In this document: positions 37,761 through 46,212 of the stretch, one piece after another
Layout: each line of letters opens with the position of its first letter
How positions within the stretch are numbered: position 1 is the first letter of the stretch
NCBI RefSeq assembly: GCF_001279525.1
Contig: NZ_LGDY01000150.1
Location: 62,001 to 126,000, forward strand
Direction: 5' to 3'
Source: Nocardia sp. NRRL S-836
GTDB taxonomy: Bacteria > Actinomycetota > Actinomycetes > Mycobacteriales > Pseudonocardiaceae
DNA: 64,000 bases
Notes under the pieces: model-generated
Told to the model about the DNA's origin: nothing
Databases searched by the model: none
What the model saw: only the letters and a program-made list of their open reading frames with translations
Program-made: the position numbers and the translations under genes

Positions 37761-38024
37761 CGCTTCGGGTTCAGCGTCATGGGGGCTGCACCCAGTAAAT
37801 AGGCTCTGGGGGCCGACCGGGGGGTTGACTTTGTCGCGAACTGGAAATACCAGACATCCGCGCAGGCCCGCCACCGGCAGAGCCTCGGCCTGAGCCGATC
37901 GTCGCTGGCAGAGTAGCACGCGACCGTTGATCTTCCGGTAACCGACAGTTGACGCCGAGCCGTCCCGGCCGGCCTCATTCGTGCTGTCCGCGTGCGATTG
38001 GTTCTTCCCGAGCACGGCCACTTC

Positions 38025-38051
38025 CGTGCAAATTCGGCGTGCAAATTTCGG
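38025..38051 (+). repeat. Tandem direct repeat CGTGCAAATT(T)CGG before halogenase gene
   Basis: CGTGCAAATTCGG (38025-38037) is followed at once by CGTGCAAATTTCGG (38038-38051), ending 16 bp before the halogenase ATG. It may bind a regulator or influence translation start. No function is known. Confidence 0.4.
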
Positions 38052-38067
38052 AACGACAGGGGTAATC

Positions 38068-39030
38068 ATGGTATCCGAAGGCAAGGCGTTCACACTGAGC
38101 GACGAGGAACTCGCACAGTTCCACCGCAACGGATACATAGGTCCATTCGACCTCTACGAGGCCGAGGAGATGGCCGCACATTTGCAGGCGTTGCGGCCGA
38201 AACTGATCAACACGAAAAAGGCCGTGTACGGCGGCGGCAAGACCGTCTCCGGCGTGACGAACCTGTCGAACTACGACCGGCACCTCGACATCGACTTCCT
38301 GGCCGAGCACATCACCCGGCCGGAGATCGTGGACCGGGTGTCCAGCATCCTCGGTCCGGACACGCTGTGCTGGCGCTCGGAGTTCTTCCCCAAGTACCCC
38401 GGTGACGAGGGCACGGACTGGCACCAGGCCGACAACTTCTCCAACGTGGCCGGCTCGAAGCACCCCCAGATCGTGTGGCCGGAGGACGCCGACTTCGGCG
38501 GCACCATCACGGTGTGGACGGCGTTCACCGATGCGTCGATCGACATGGGCTGCCTGCAGTTCATTCCGGGCTCTCACAAGTCGATGAACTACGACGAGTC
38601 GAAGGTCATGGACTACAACCCGGACCTGATCAACAACCAGGAGAAGTCCGGGGTGCGGCGCGGGTTCTTCGGCTACGACTACCGGCAGCTGCAGAAGGAT
38701 CCCAACTGGTCTCCCGACGAGTCCAAAGCGGTGTCACAGGTGATGCGCCAGGGCCAGTTCATCATCTTCTGGTCCACGCTCATGCACGCGTCGCACCCGC
38801 ACGCGGGCAAGACCGACCAGATGCGACTCGGCTTCGCGGGCCGCTACCTGCCGACCTCCGTGCGGGTCTACCCGCACTCCGACGCGCTCGCCGAGTTCGG
38901 TGGCGCGGCCAGCCTGGAGAAGTTCGGCAACGTGCTGACCTCCGGCCGGGACAACTTCGGGCACAACAGGTTCGTCCAGACCACCGTCAACGGGTACCGC
39001 TTCCCCGTCAGGGACGGGGTGCCGGCCTGA
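38068..39030 (+). CDS. SyrB2/KtzD-type nonheme Fe(II)/2-oxoglutarate aliphatic halogenase
   Basis: A 320-residue protein close in length and sequence to SyrB2 (about 310). The iron site reads DWHQADNF: His 119, then Ala 121 where hydroxylases have Asp/Glu, leaving room for chloride. The distal His is in [15 protein letters not shown] (His 240) and the 2-oxoglutarate Arg in QMRLGF. Enzymes of this group chlorinate unactivated carbons of amino acids tethered to a carrier protein. The next genes supply that carrier (39030) and an Ile-type loading enzyme (39381), as in the kutzneride set KtzD-KtzC-KtzB. Start is ATG (MVSEGKAF) with a weak AGGGG. Further upstream frame is AT-rich and unlikely to be coding. 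Confidence 0.93.
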   Translation: MVSEGKAFTLSDEELAQFHRNGYIGPFDLYEAEEMAAHLQALRPKLINTKKAVYGGGKTVSGVTNLSNYDRHLDIDFLAEHITRPEIVDRVSSILGPDTLCWRSEFFPKYPGDEGTDWHQADNFSNVAGSKHPQIVWPEDADFGGTITVWTAFTDASIDMGCLQFIPGSHKSMNYDESKVMDYNPDLINNQEKSGVRRGFFGYDYRQLQKDPNWSPDESKAVSQVMRQGQFIIFWSTLMHASHPHAGKTDQMRLGFAGRYLPTSVRVYPHSDALAEFGGAASLEKFGNVLTSGRDNFGHNRFVQTTVNGYRFPVRDGVPA

Positions 39031-39290
39031 TGGCGAACGACGACATCGACACCATCCAGGCGTGGGTCGTGGCCACGTGCCAGGACCTCGGGCTGAGCGT
39101 GGACGACGACTCCGACTTCTTCCGGGCCGGCGGTTCGTCGCTGACCGCGGTCAAGCTGATCGCCAGGGCCGAGGAGAGCTTCGGCGAGGACGCGCTGCCG
39201 CCGGAGGACCTGTTCAGCAACAGCGCTGTCCGTGAGATCGCGGAGAGCATCGTCCGCAACAGGCAGCAGGTCGACGCGTCACCCGCGTAG
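39030..39290 (+). CDS. Free-standing peptidyl carrier protein
   Basis: An 86-residue acidic carrier protein. The phosphopantetheine site is FFRAGGSSLTAVKL, with Ser 37. It starts one base inside the halogenase stop (TGATG). It matches KtzC in position, as the scaffold on which the adenylation enzyme loads, the halogenase chlorinates and the flavoprotein acts. It could also donate its residue to the C-A protein (21549), which has no carrier. Confidence 0.92.
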   Translation: MANDDIDTIQAWVVATCQDLGLSVDDDSDFFRAGGSSLTAVKLIARAEESFGEDALPPEDLFSNSAVREIAESIVRNRQQVDASPA

Positions 39291-39299
39291 GTGCGCCGA

Positions 39300-39343
39300 G
39301 CCGAGGGGTGACCCCAGCGCGTTCGTCCGGGTCACCCCTCGGC
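39300..39343 (+). terminator. Strong hairpin between PCP and adenylation genes
   Basis: A perfect 15-bp inverted repeat (39300-39314 and 39329-39343; left arm GCCGAGGGGTGACCC) with a 14-base loop, in the 90-bp gap inside this operon. As no T-tract follows and both sides are functionally linked, it may be a partial terminator that keeps halogenase and carrier levels above the downstream genes, or an RNA stabiliser. Confidence 0.6.
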
Positions 39344-39380
39344 GCCGTCCACCCGCGGGCCAGATGTCGAGGGGAAGCGC

Positions 39381-40943
39381 ATGAAACGGCTCACAGCCGG
39401 TCCCAGAGCACGCGCCGTGCACGCTCTGGCCAATGCGGACACGTCGGTGCCCTTTCCGGCGGACAGCAGCATGAAGGAGCTGTTCGAACACCGTGCCAGG
39501 AGGGCCGGCGGGACGACCGCGCTCGTGCACGGTGACCGGCGGATGACCTACGCGCAGCTCAACGCGGCGGCCAACCGGCTGGCCGGTCACCTCCTCCGGC
39601 AGGGCTGCCGGCGTGGCGACGTGGTCGGCGTGTGCGTGCGGCGGTCGTGCGAGCTCGTCGTCGCACTGCTCGCCATCGTCAAATGTGGCGCGGTGTACCT
39701 GCCGTTCGACCCGTCCTGGCCGGACGAGCGCCTGCACGTGATGTTCGGCATCGCCGGCTGCGACCGGGTGGTCACCGACAGGCCGGACGACCTGACGCCC
39801 CGATTACCGGGGCGCCGGGTCATCGACGTGTCCACATCGGACGGTGACGGCTCCGCGAACCCCGCGGTGACCGTGCTCGCCACGGACATCGCGTACATCA
39901 ACTTCACCTCGGGGTCGACCGGGCGGCCCAAGGGCGTGCCGATCCAGCACCGGTCGGTCGTCCGGCTGGTCCACGACGCCCGCTACACCCGGCTCGACGA
40001 AAAGACTGTCACCCTGTTCCTCGCACCGGTCACGTTCGACGCGGCCACGTTCGAGATCTGGGGAGCACTGCTCAACGGCGGCACGTGCGTGCTCTACCCG
40101 GGAGGTTTCATCCGGCTCTCCGAACTGCGCCGGGTGGTCCGGCAGCATTCGGTCAGCACGGTCTTCCTGACCACGGCGTTGTTCAACACGATGGTCGACG
40201 AGGACGTCGACGCCCTCGGCACCGTCGACACCGTCCTCACCGGCGGCGAAGCGCATTCGCTGCCCCACGTGGACAAGGCGCTGGCCCACTACGGCGCGGG
40301 ACGGATCGTCAGCGTGTACGGCCCGACCGAGTGCACCACGTTCGCCACCTACTACCCGTTGACCGGGCCGCAGCCGGAAGACCGGCCGCTGCCCATCGGA
40401 CGGCCGATCCAGAACACCCGCGTGCACGTCGTCCGCGACGACCGGCTGTGCGAGCCGGGAGAGACGGGTGAGGTGTGCCTGTCGGGTCCCGGCCTGTCCC
40501 CCGGCTACGCCGGAATGCCCGAGGAGACCGCGCGCCGGTTCGTGGACCACGTGCTCGACGGTGTCACCGAACGCCTCTACCACACCGGTGACCTGGCCTA
40601 CTTCGAGGCGGACGGGGTCCTCGTGTTCCAGGGCCGTGACGACGACCAGGTCAAGATCAACGGTCATCGCATCGAGCTCGGCGAGGTCCAGCACGTCCTG
40701 ACCGGGCACCCGGACGTGCGCCAGGCCTTCGTCACCGTGCACGTCACCGGCACCGGCGAACGGGTGCTCATGGCGTTCGCCGTGTCGGACGGCACGAGCG
40801 AGGTCCTGCGGGACCACCTGAAACGCCGCCTGCCGCCGTACATGGTTCCGGCCGTGATCGAGGTCCGCGAGTCGCTCCCCCTGTCCGCGCACGGGAAAGT
40901 GGACCGCGAGGCCCTCCTGTCCTCCCTGCGGACCGTGCCGTGA
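39381..40943 (+). CDS. Free-standing NRPS adenylation enzyme, Ile-type (KtzB-like)
   Basis: A 520-residue A domain without C or PCP. A3 is YINFTSGSTGRPKG from residue 172, A5 is SVYGPTECTTF, A8 is KINGHRIELGEV and A10 is HGKVDREAL. My reading of the pocket is DAFFLGVTFK, an Ile/allo-Ile-type code. It should activate Ile (or a close branched residue) as the AMP ester and load the adjacent PCP. This equals KtzB in kutzneride and CmaA in coronamic acid synthesis. ATG has GAGGGG seven bases upstream. Its stop overlaps the flavoprotein start (GTGA). Confidence 0.92.
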   Translation: MKRLTAGPRARAVHALANADTSVPFPADSSMKELFEHRARRAGGTTALVHGDRRMTYAQLNAAANRLAGHLLRQGCRRGDVVGVCVRRSCELVVALLAIVKCGAVYLPFDPSWPDERLHVMFGIAGCDRVVTDRPDDLTPRLPGRRVIDVSTSDGDGSANPAVTVLATDIAYINFTSGSTGRPKGVPIQHRSVVRLVHDARYTRLDEKTVTLFLAPVTFDAATFEIWGALLNGGTCVLYPGGFIRLSELRRVVRQHSVSTVFLTTALFNTMVDEDVDALGTVDTVLTGGEAHSLPHVDKALAHYGAGRIVSVYGPTECTTFATYYPLTGPQPEDRPLPIGRPIQNTRVHVVRDDRLCEPGETGEVCLSGPGLSPGYAGMPEETARRFVDHVLDGVTERLYHTGDLAYFEADGVLVFQGRDDDQVKINGHRIELGEVQHVLTGHPDVRQAFVTVHVTGTGERVLMAFAVSDGTSEVLRDHLKRRLPPYMVPAVIEVRESLPLSAHGKVDREALLSSLRTVP

Positions 40944-42028
40944 CCGACGACGTCCGTCAGGAGATCCGGTCCGTCCTGGACGCGGTCGTGCTGCCGCACG
41001 CCGAGGTGTGGGAGCAGCAGGGGCGCATCTCGGCCGACGGGTGGCGCGCACTGGCCGAGTCCGGCCTGCTGTCCCTGCCGCACGTGGGTCCCGGGTTCCG
41101 GCGCAGCGCTGTGTTCCTGGAGGAGCTCGGCAACACCGGGTACGCCGGTGTCCGCGCGGCCATCGGCGTCCACGCCTACATGGCACCCTCCTACCTGCGC
41201 AGGTACGGCACCGAGGCGCAGCGGGCGGCCTGGCTCGCGCCGGACAAGATCGCCGCGCTGGCCATCACCGAGCAGAACGCGGGAACAGACCTGTCGTCAC
41301 TGTCCACTGTGGCCAGACCGGACGGCGACACCTACCGGTTGACGGGTGAGAAGTTCTACGTGGCCAACGGTTCCGCGGCGGACTACTTCGTCGTGCTGGC
41401 CAAGACCCGTGACGGCGGCACCACCCGCGTGCTGTCCGGCGCGAGTCTGTTCGTCGTGGACGGTCACTCCCCCGGCATCACCCGGCACCGGCAACCCATG
41501 CTCGGCTGGCGCGCTTCGGACACGTGCCGGGTGTCGTTCGACGGCGTGGCCGCGGCCGGGGTGATCGGCCGGCCCGACCGGGCGCTGATGTACCTGATGC
41601 CGGCGCTGGACTTCGAACGGCTGGTCGCGGGCCTGCTGGCGGTCGGCGGCGTCCGGCACTGCCTCGACCTGGTGCGGGCCTTCGTGCGCTCGCACCGGGT
41701 GCACGGCGACGTGCTGAGCGCCAACCAGGCGGTGCGGCACCGCCTCGCCGACCTGGACGCCCAGTTCGAGCTCGTGCGGACGTTCGCCCACCGACTGGTG
41801 GAGGACCACTGCGCCGGCCGGCTGGACACCAAAGCCGCGACCGTGCTCAAGCTGACGGCGACCGAACTGGCGGTCAGCGCCGCACAGGCGTGCGTGCAGT
41901 ACCACGGGGCACGGGGCTATCTCGACGACTCCGTGCCCGCCCGCCTGTACCGCGACGCCATGGCGGGAACCATCGCGGCCGGCGCGAGTGAGCTCATGCG
42001 TGACTTGATCTTCGAGTCGGGGCGATGA
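40940..42028 (+). CDS. KtzA-like acyl-CoA dehydrogenase-family flavoprotein
   Basis: A 362-residue member of the acyl-CoA dehydrogenase fold. Segments include ALAITEQNAGTDLSSLSTVA and GEKFYVANGSAADYFVVLAK in the FAD/substrate domain and CVQYHGARGYLDDSVPARLYR in the C-terminal domain. In kutzneride the homologue KtzA acts after chlorination of Ile on the carrier and closes a cyclopropane by loss of chloride, without net dehydrogenation. The gene order here (halogenase, PCP, A, flavoprotein) supports the same job. It may instead act as a true dehydrogenase giving an unsaturated residue. Confidence 0.9.
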   Translation: MTDDVRQEIRSVLDAVVLPHAEVWEQQGRISADGWRALAESGLLSLPHVGPGFRRSAVFLEELGNTGYAGVRAAIGVHAYMAPSYLRRYGTEAQRAAWLAPDKIAALAITEQNAGTDLSSLSTVARPDGDTYRLTGEKFYVANGSAADYFVVLAKTRDGGTTRVLSGASLFVVDGHSPGITRHRQPMLGWRASDTCRVSFDGVAAAGVIGRPDRALMYLMPALDFERLVAGLLAVGGVRHCLDLVRAFVRSHRVHGDVLSANQAVRHRLADLDAQFELVRTFAHRLVEDHCAGRLDTKAATVLKLTATELAVSAAQACVQYHGARGYLDDSVPARLYRDAMAGTIAAGASELMRDLIFESGR

Positions 42029-42039
42029 GGAGTGGACAC

Positions 42040-43296
42040 ATGGGAAACTTGGACGCCGCGACGGTCAGTGGCCGCCTGCTGCTCGCCATGGCCGTGCTCA
42101 CGGTGGCGGTGCGGGTGGTCGGCTGGGCGGTGAGCAAGATCGGCCAGCCGAGGGTGCTCGGCGAGATCGTCGCCGGGATCCTGCTGGGCCCCAGCGCGCT
42201 GGGCCTGGTGTGGCCGGGGCTGATGACCTACCTGTTCCCGCAGCAGGTGATCGCGGGGCTGAACGTCCTGGCCCAGACCGGCCTGGTGATGTTCATGTTC
42301 CTGATCGGCCTGGAGATCGATCTCAGGTCGTTGCGCGGGCAGGGACGCAAGGTCACGTTGATCAGCCACGCGTCGTTGCTCGTCCCGATCGCCCTCGCGG
42401 TACCACTGGCCTTCTGGCTGTACCCCCGGTTCGGAACGCAGACCGATCGGCTGGCGTTCTGCCTGTTCTTCGCCGCGGCCATGGCGATCACCGCGTTCCC
42501 GGTGCTCTCCAGGCTGTTGCAGGAGTCCGACCTGCTGAACACCCGCGTGGGCGTCATCAGCCTGGTGTGCGCGGCGATCAACGACGTCTACGCGTGGATC
42601 ATGCTGGCGGTCGTGGTCGCGGTGGCCAAGTCGGCGGGCCCCGAGGACGTGCTGCGGACGCTCGTGCTGTCGATCGGCTACCTCGTCGTGATGTTCGCCG
42701 TCGTCCGCCCCCTGCTGCGGCGGCTCGGCCACCCGTCGATGTGGGTGATGATCGCGGTGGCGATCCTGAGCGCGTGGACGACCGACCAGATCGGCATCCA
42801 CGCGATCTTCGGCGGCTTCCTGGCCGGCGCCGTGATGCCGCGCGACCGTGAGTGGCAGCGCGGTGTGGAGGTGAAGCTGGAGAGCATGATCTCCGTGCTC
42901 CTGCTGCCGATGTTCTTCGGCCTGGTGGGCCTCTCGACCCGGATCGACCAGCTCACCACCGCCGCTCTCTGGCTGACCGCGCTGCTGGTCGTCGTCGTCG
43001 CCACCGCCGGCAAGCTCGGCGGCGCCTCGCTCGCCGCACGCCTGACCGGCGACCGGTGGACGGAGTCGCTGCTGATCGGCGTCCTGATGAACACGCGCGG
43101 CCTGACCGAGGTGGTGATCCTGACCGTGGGCGTGCAGCTGGGCGTGGTCTCGTCCGCCCTGTTCACGATCATGGTCCTGATGGCCCTGGCCACCACCTTC
43201 ATGGCGGCACCGGTCATCATCGTCCTGAAACGCCGCATCGCGGACACCCGCGTGACCGCCAAGGAAACCGCGACCACGGGCGGTGCCGAGCGATGA
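42040..43296 (+). CDS. Cation/proton antiporter (CPA2, KefB/NapA-type)
   Basis: A 418-residue membrane protein with about 12-13 hydrophobic helices. Family signatures are GEIVAGILLGPSALGLVWPG near the start, GLEIDLRSLRGQGR, AFPVLSRLLQESDLLNTRVG, and HAIFGGFLAGAVMPRD. The start chosen is the ATG with AGGAG seven bases upstream; an ATG 15 bp earlier overlaps the flavoprotein stop and is possible. Antiporters of this type recur in actinomycete peptide clusters with unproved roles (ion balance or export coupling). A second one lies at 48385-49620. Confidence 0.9.
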   Translation: MGNLDAATVSGRLLLAMAVLTVAVRVVGWAVSKIGQPRVLGEIVAGILLGPSALGLVWPGLMTYLFPQQVIAGLNVLAQTGLVMFMFLIGLEIDLRSLRGQGRKVTLISHASLLVPIALAVPLAFWLYPRFGTQTDRLAFCLFFAAAMAITAFPVLSRLLQESDLLNTRVGVISLVCAAINDVYAWIMLAVVVAVAKSAGPEDVLRTLVLSIGYLVVMFAVVRPLLRRLGHPSMWVMIAVAILSAWTTDQIGIHAIFGGFLAGAVMPRDREWQRGVEVKLESMISVLLLPMFFGLVGLSTRIDQLTTAALWLTALLVVVVATAGKLGGASLAARLTGDRWTESLLIGVLMNTRGLTEVVILTVGVQLGVVSSALFTIMVLMALATTFMAAPVIIVLKRRIADTRVTAKETATTGGAER

Positions 43297-44039
43297 CCCG
43301 GTTCGACCAGGACACCTGGCTGCGCAGCTTCGCGCCCAACCCCGACAGCGAGATCCAGGTCGTCTGCATGCCGCACGCCGGTGGTTCGGCGAGCTTCTAC
43401 GTGCCGTTCGCCGAGGAGCTGGCACCGGTCGCCGACGTGCTGGCCGTCCAGTACCCGGGCCGGCAGGACCGCAGGCACGAGCCGTGCATCGACGACCTCG
43501 GCACGCTGGCGAACCGGGTGGCCGAGGCCCTCACCCCCCACCTGGACCGCCGGACCATCCTCTTCGGACACAGCATGGGCGCGACGCTCGCGTTCGAGGT
43601 GGCCCGCCGCACCTCCGCGGCACACCTCTTCGCCTCCGGCAGACGTGCGCCGTCGTGCTGGCGTGACGAACGCGTCCACCAGCGGGACGACCAGGGCCTG
43701 ATCGCCGAGATGCAGGCGTTGAACGGAACGGGCTCCGCGTTGCTGCAGAACGAGAAGATCCTCCGCATGGTGCTCCCCGCGGTCCGCGCCGACTACCGGG
43801 CCGCGGAGACCTACCGGTACGCCGAGGGACCCGACATCACCAGCTCCATCTCCGTGGTCGTGGGCGACGACGACCCGATGGTGACGCTCGACGAGGCGCA
43901 CGCCTGGCAGCGGCACACCACCGGGACGACCGAGCTGCACGTGCTTCCGGGCGGTCACTTCTACCTGGCCGACCACTGGCCCCGCGTCGCCGGCCTGGTC
44001 AGGGACAAGGTCCGCGAGCTCCGGTCACCACGCGCCTGA
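43293..44039 (+). CDS. Type II thioesterase
   Basis: A 248-residue editing or release thioesterase. VVCMPHAGGSASFYVPFAEEL near the N-terminus, AVQYPGRQDRR, the nucleophile elbow LFGHSMGAT, GDDDPMV with the likely catalytic Asp, and LPGGHFYL with the catalytic His are all present, so the triad is complete. Start ATG overlaps the antiporter stop (ATGA). Linked to the halogenase cassette, it may clear the free carrier or release the chlorinated or cyclised amino acid for transfer to the main line. Confidence 0.92.
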   Translation: MTRFDQDTWLRSFAPNPDSEIQVVCMPHAGGSASFYVPFAEELAPVADVLAVQYPGRQDRRHEPCIDDLGTLANRVAEALTPHLDRRTILFGHSMGATLAFEVARRTSAAHLFASGRRAPSCWRDERVHQRDDQGLIAEMQALNGTGSALLQNEKILRMVLPAVRADYRAAETYRYAEGPDITSSISVVVGDDDPMVTLDEAHAWQRHTTGTTELHVLPGGHFYLADHWPRVAGLVRDKVRELRSPRA

Positions 44040-44085
44040 GCGGGCCCCGTGCCGCACGCGCCGGCCGAGGCTGGATGATGCCGGC

Positions 44086-45070
44086 ATGACGGGTGTCGAC
44101 CTCTTCGGTACGAGCCGCGAGCGGTACCTCGGCCCGCTCGACAGTGACGGAATCTTCTGCGTCGGCAACGCCGACGAGTGCGACCACTACACGGAGGACG
44201 GCGCCGTCCGCATTCCGTGGGGACGCTTGCCGCGCCCCGAGGACCTGACGCGGATCCGCGGCCTGGCCCTGTGCCCGACGCCCGCCCAGCTGCGCAGGGC
44301 GGTGCTGCCCGCCTACCTGCCGGACCTGGTGAACCTGGAGTCGCTGACCCTGCCCGCACCGCTCGTGACGCACCTGACGGCCCCCACGCTGACCTCGCTC
44401 GTGGTCTGCAACGTCGACGGTCAGGCCCCCCTCGGCCCCGCTCGCCGGCACCGCCGTGCCGGGGCTGCGGGCGCTGCTGTGGGTCACCTCCTACACCACG
44501 CCGCGGCTGCCCCGGGTGGTCGATCCGCTGCCGCCGCTGGAGTTCCTGCGCACCAACGTGACCGGGGACGACGCGGTGCTGCGTCAGCTCGCGGAGCTGC
44601 CGACGCTGCGGCACCTGGAGCTGGAGGACGTGAAGAACACCGATGTCGTCGACCACCTGGTGGCGCCGCTGCGCGTGCTGGAGATCGCGGGCACCGGACG
44701 CGACTTCCCGGTGGCGCGGCTCGCCGCGATCCCGGCGCTGGAGGCGGTGCGCCTCAACGGGATTCGTGCCGAGCTCGACTGCGCGGTGTTCCAGGCGCTG
44801 CCCGGCCTGGTCCAGCTGACCGTCCTGAACTCGAAGAGGATCGTCAACGTCGAGGCGCTGCTCGACTGCCCGGCACTGGCGAGCAGCACGTTCGTCAACT
44901 GCGGCAACCCGTTCAAGGAGGACGGCAAGGCGTTGTTCAGGTCCAAGGGCTTCGCCAACCTCCCAATCGACCACTCCCAGGCCGGCCGCCGCGGCCCGAC
45001 AACGGGTGGTCGCGCAGTCGTCACGCCTGGCAGACCGGGCACCACCACGTCTCCCGGCCGTGGGCGGTGA
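44086..45070 (+). pseudogene. Leucine-rich-repeat-like protein gene with a frameshift
   Basis: The first 114 codons (from ATG 44086) read a coherent protein ending in LTSLVVCNVDGQ. The coherent continuation (PGLRALLWVTSY, then LRHLELEDVKNTD and further leucine-rich repeats) is in the next frame, to a stop at 45070. The break falls at a run of six Cs near 44425-44430; removing one C rejoins the frames into about 327 residues. This is a sequencing slip or a recent inactivating mutation. The protein resembles actinomycete repeat proteins of unknown function and looks unrelated to peptide assembly. The 3' end overlaps the convergent Nei-like gene by 50 bp. Confidence 0.7.
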
Positions 45071-45800
45071 GCTCGGCCGGGCGGAACGCGATCGGTGTGG
45101 CACAACGCAAGCACGGTCGTCGTGCCCGACCGTAGACCCAGTGCCGGGGCGTGGGTCTGCCGGTCGTGTTCTGCGCCGGGTTCGTGTGGACCGCGTGCCG
45201 CAGCCGCCGCCGGGCGTCGGTGAGCAACGCGTCGAGACCTGGGGCGGTGGCGGCGGTCCGCCAGGGACTGATGCCGTGCAGGAAGAGCAGCTCCTGCGCC
45301 CACATGTTGCCCAGCCCCGCCACCCGGCGCTGGTCGAGCAGTGCCGCGATGATCGCCTCTTCGCCGGCTGCCGCGACCCGCTCGGCCGCCGCGGCGATGC
45401 TGTCGTCGGCGAGCAGGTCCGGGCCGAGGTGTCCCACGACCGTGTGCTCGTCGCGTGTCCGCAGCACGGTCAGCACCGGAAGCGCGACCCCGACGACCGT
45501 GCGGCCGTCGTCGAGGCCCAACGCGATCCGCAGCTGCGGCATGACCCGCGCGGGCAACCTCCTGTGCGGACGCAGCACGGACCAGGAGCCGGTCATCCTG
45601 AGGTGGGAGTGCACCGTCAGGCCGGCGTCGGTGCGGGACAACAGGTGTTTGCCCCGCGCACGCCATTCGAGGATGCGTTGCCCGGCCAGGTCGACGGTGG
45701 CGAAGCGCGGGTGCCGGACGTCACTGTGGACGATCAACGAGCCGGCGGTGGCGGTGTCGAGCCGCGCCGCGATCCGCGCCACGCTGTCGCCCTCCGCCAT
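45021..45800 (-). CDS. Fpg/Nei-family DNA glycosylase-like protein with altered N-terminus
   Basis: A 259-residue protein of the formamidopyrimidine/endonuclease VIII fold. The helix-two-turn-helix GLGNMWAQELLFLHGISPW and the C-terminal zinc finger (PCLRCATPIAF, then WWCPVCQA) are clear. The N-terminus reads MAEGDSV where active enzymes have MPEGD; the proline exposed after Met removal is the catalytic nucleophile, and it is Ala here. Glu 3 is kept. It may be impaired, use another nucleophile, or only bind DNA. Start ATG 45800 is fixed by the MAEGDSV alignment. In a cluster that might make a DNA-alkylating aziridine, a glycosylase-like protein could serve protection, but that link is speculative. 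Confidence 0.88.
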   Translation of the reverse strand: MAEGDSVARIAARLDTATAGSLIVHSDVRHPRFATVDLAGQRILEWRARGKHLLSRTDAGLTVHSHLRMTGSWSVLRPHRRLPARVMPQLRIALGLDDGRTVVGVALPVLTVLRTRDEHTVVGHLGPDLLADDSIAAAAERVAAAGEEAIIAALLDQRRVAGLGNMWAQELLFLHGISPWRTAATAPGLDALLTDARRRLRHAVHTNPAQNTTGRPTPRHWVYGRARRPCLRCATPIAFRPAELTAHGRETWWCPVCQA

Positions 45801-45875
45801 CACTCCATCATCACCCCCACCGACCGGCACGGCAGACCGGGACCGGCGCCGTCTTCCGATCGGTGCGATTCTGAT

Positions 45876-46187
45876 GTGGTGGAGCCGGAGCACACGCCAG
45901 ACGGGCGTTTCGTGGTGATCAACGGGCGGCGGTGGCGGGCCACCGATCCCGAGATCCCGCCCGAGCCCGCGGCACGGCTGCGCAGCCTGCTGATGGCGGC
46001 CCGCCGCGACGTCGGTGCCGCCCTCCGCGCCCACGACGCCGAGGCGGAGCGGGACGCCCGCGCACGGGTCCACCTCGCGAAGACCGCCCTCGGCGAGCGC
46101 GGCACCCCGTGGTGGGAGCAGACGGCGAGCCAGCGGCGGGAGCGCTGGCAGGACGGGCTGGAAGCGCTGGACCAGCGCGACACCTGA
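45876..46187 (+). CDS. Small conserved actinobacterial protein of unknown function
   Basis: A 103-residue protein, divergent from the Nei-like gene. The N-terminal part reads GRFVVINGRRWRATDPEIP. The rest is a charged helix-rich segment (LRSLLMAARRDVGAALRAHD) ending in WWEQTASQRRERWQDGLEAL. I recognise this as a common actinobacterial family without assigned function. Either of two adjacent GTGs may start it. No sign of a role in the cluster. Confidence 0.7.
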   Translation: MVEPEHTPDGRFVVINGRRWRATDPEIPPEPAARLRSLLMAARRDVGAALRAHDAEAERDARARVHLAKTALGERGTPWWEQTASQRRERWQDGLEALDQRDT

Positions 46188-46212
46188 ACGAGCAGGGCGC
46201 GATACTCCCGTC

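Larger units (their letters stand above)
37517..38067. other. 551-bp divergent control region
   Basis: This gap between the LAL gene and the halogenase operon has no credible gene. The first ~120 bp are crowded with alternating purine-pyrimidine words such as CATACA, TGTGCACGCA, GTACGCGCGC and CCGTGCGTGTAT. The middle holds a promoter-like pair (37731-37760). The last ~90 bp are unusually AT-rich for this window and contain a tandem repeat just before the halogenase start. It is the longest non-coding stretch here and probably controls both flanking transcripts. Confidence 0.7.

Noticed and set aside
37779..37802. A 7-residue mini-frame (MGAAPSK) shortly after the 37731 promoter
   Set aside because: No ribosome site precedes it and the length is within chance. 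Not called as an attenuator peptide.
38068..39030. Calling the 38-kb enzyme an ordinary PhyH hydroxylase
   Set aside because: The facial-triad acidic residue is Ala (HQA) and the flanking sequence follows SyrB2 closely, so halogenation is the better call.
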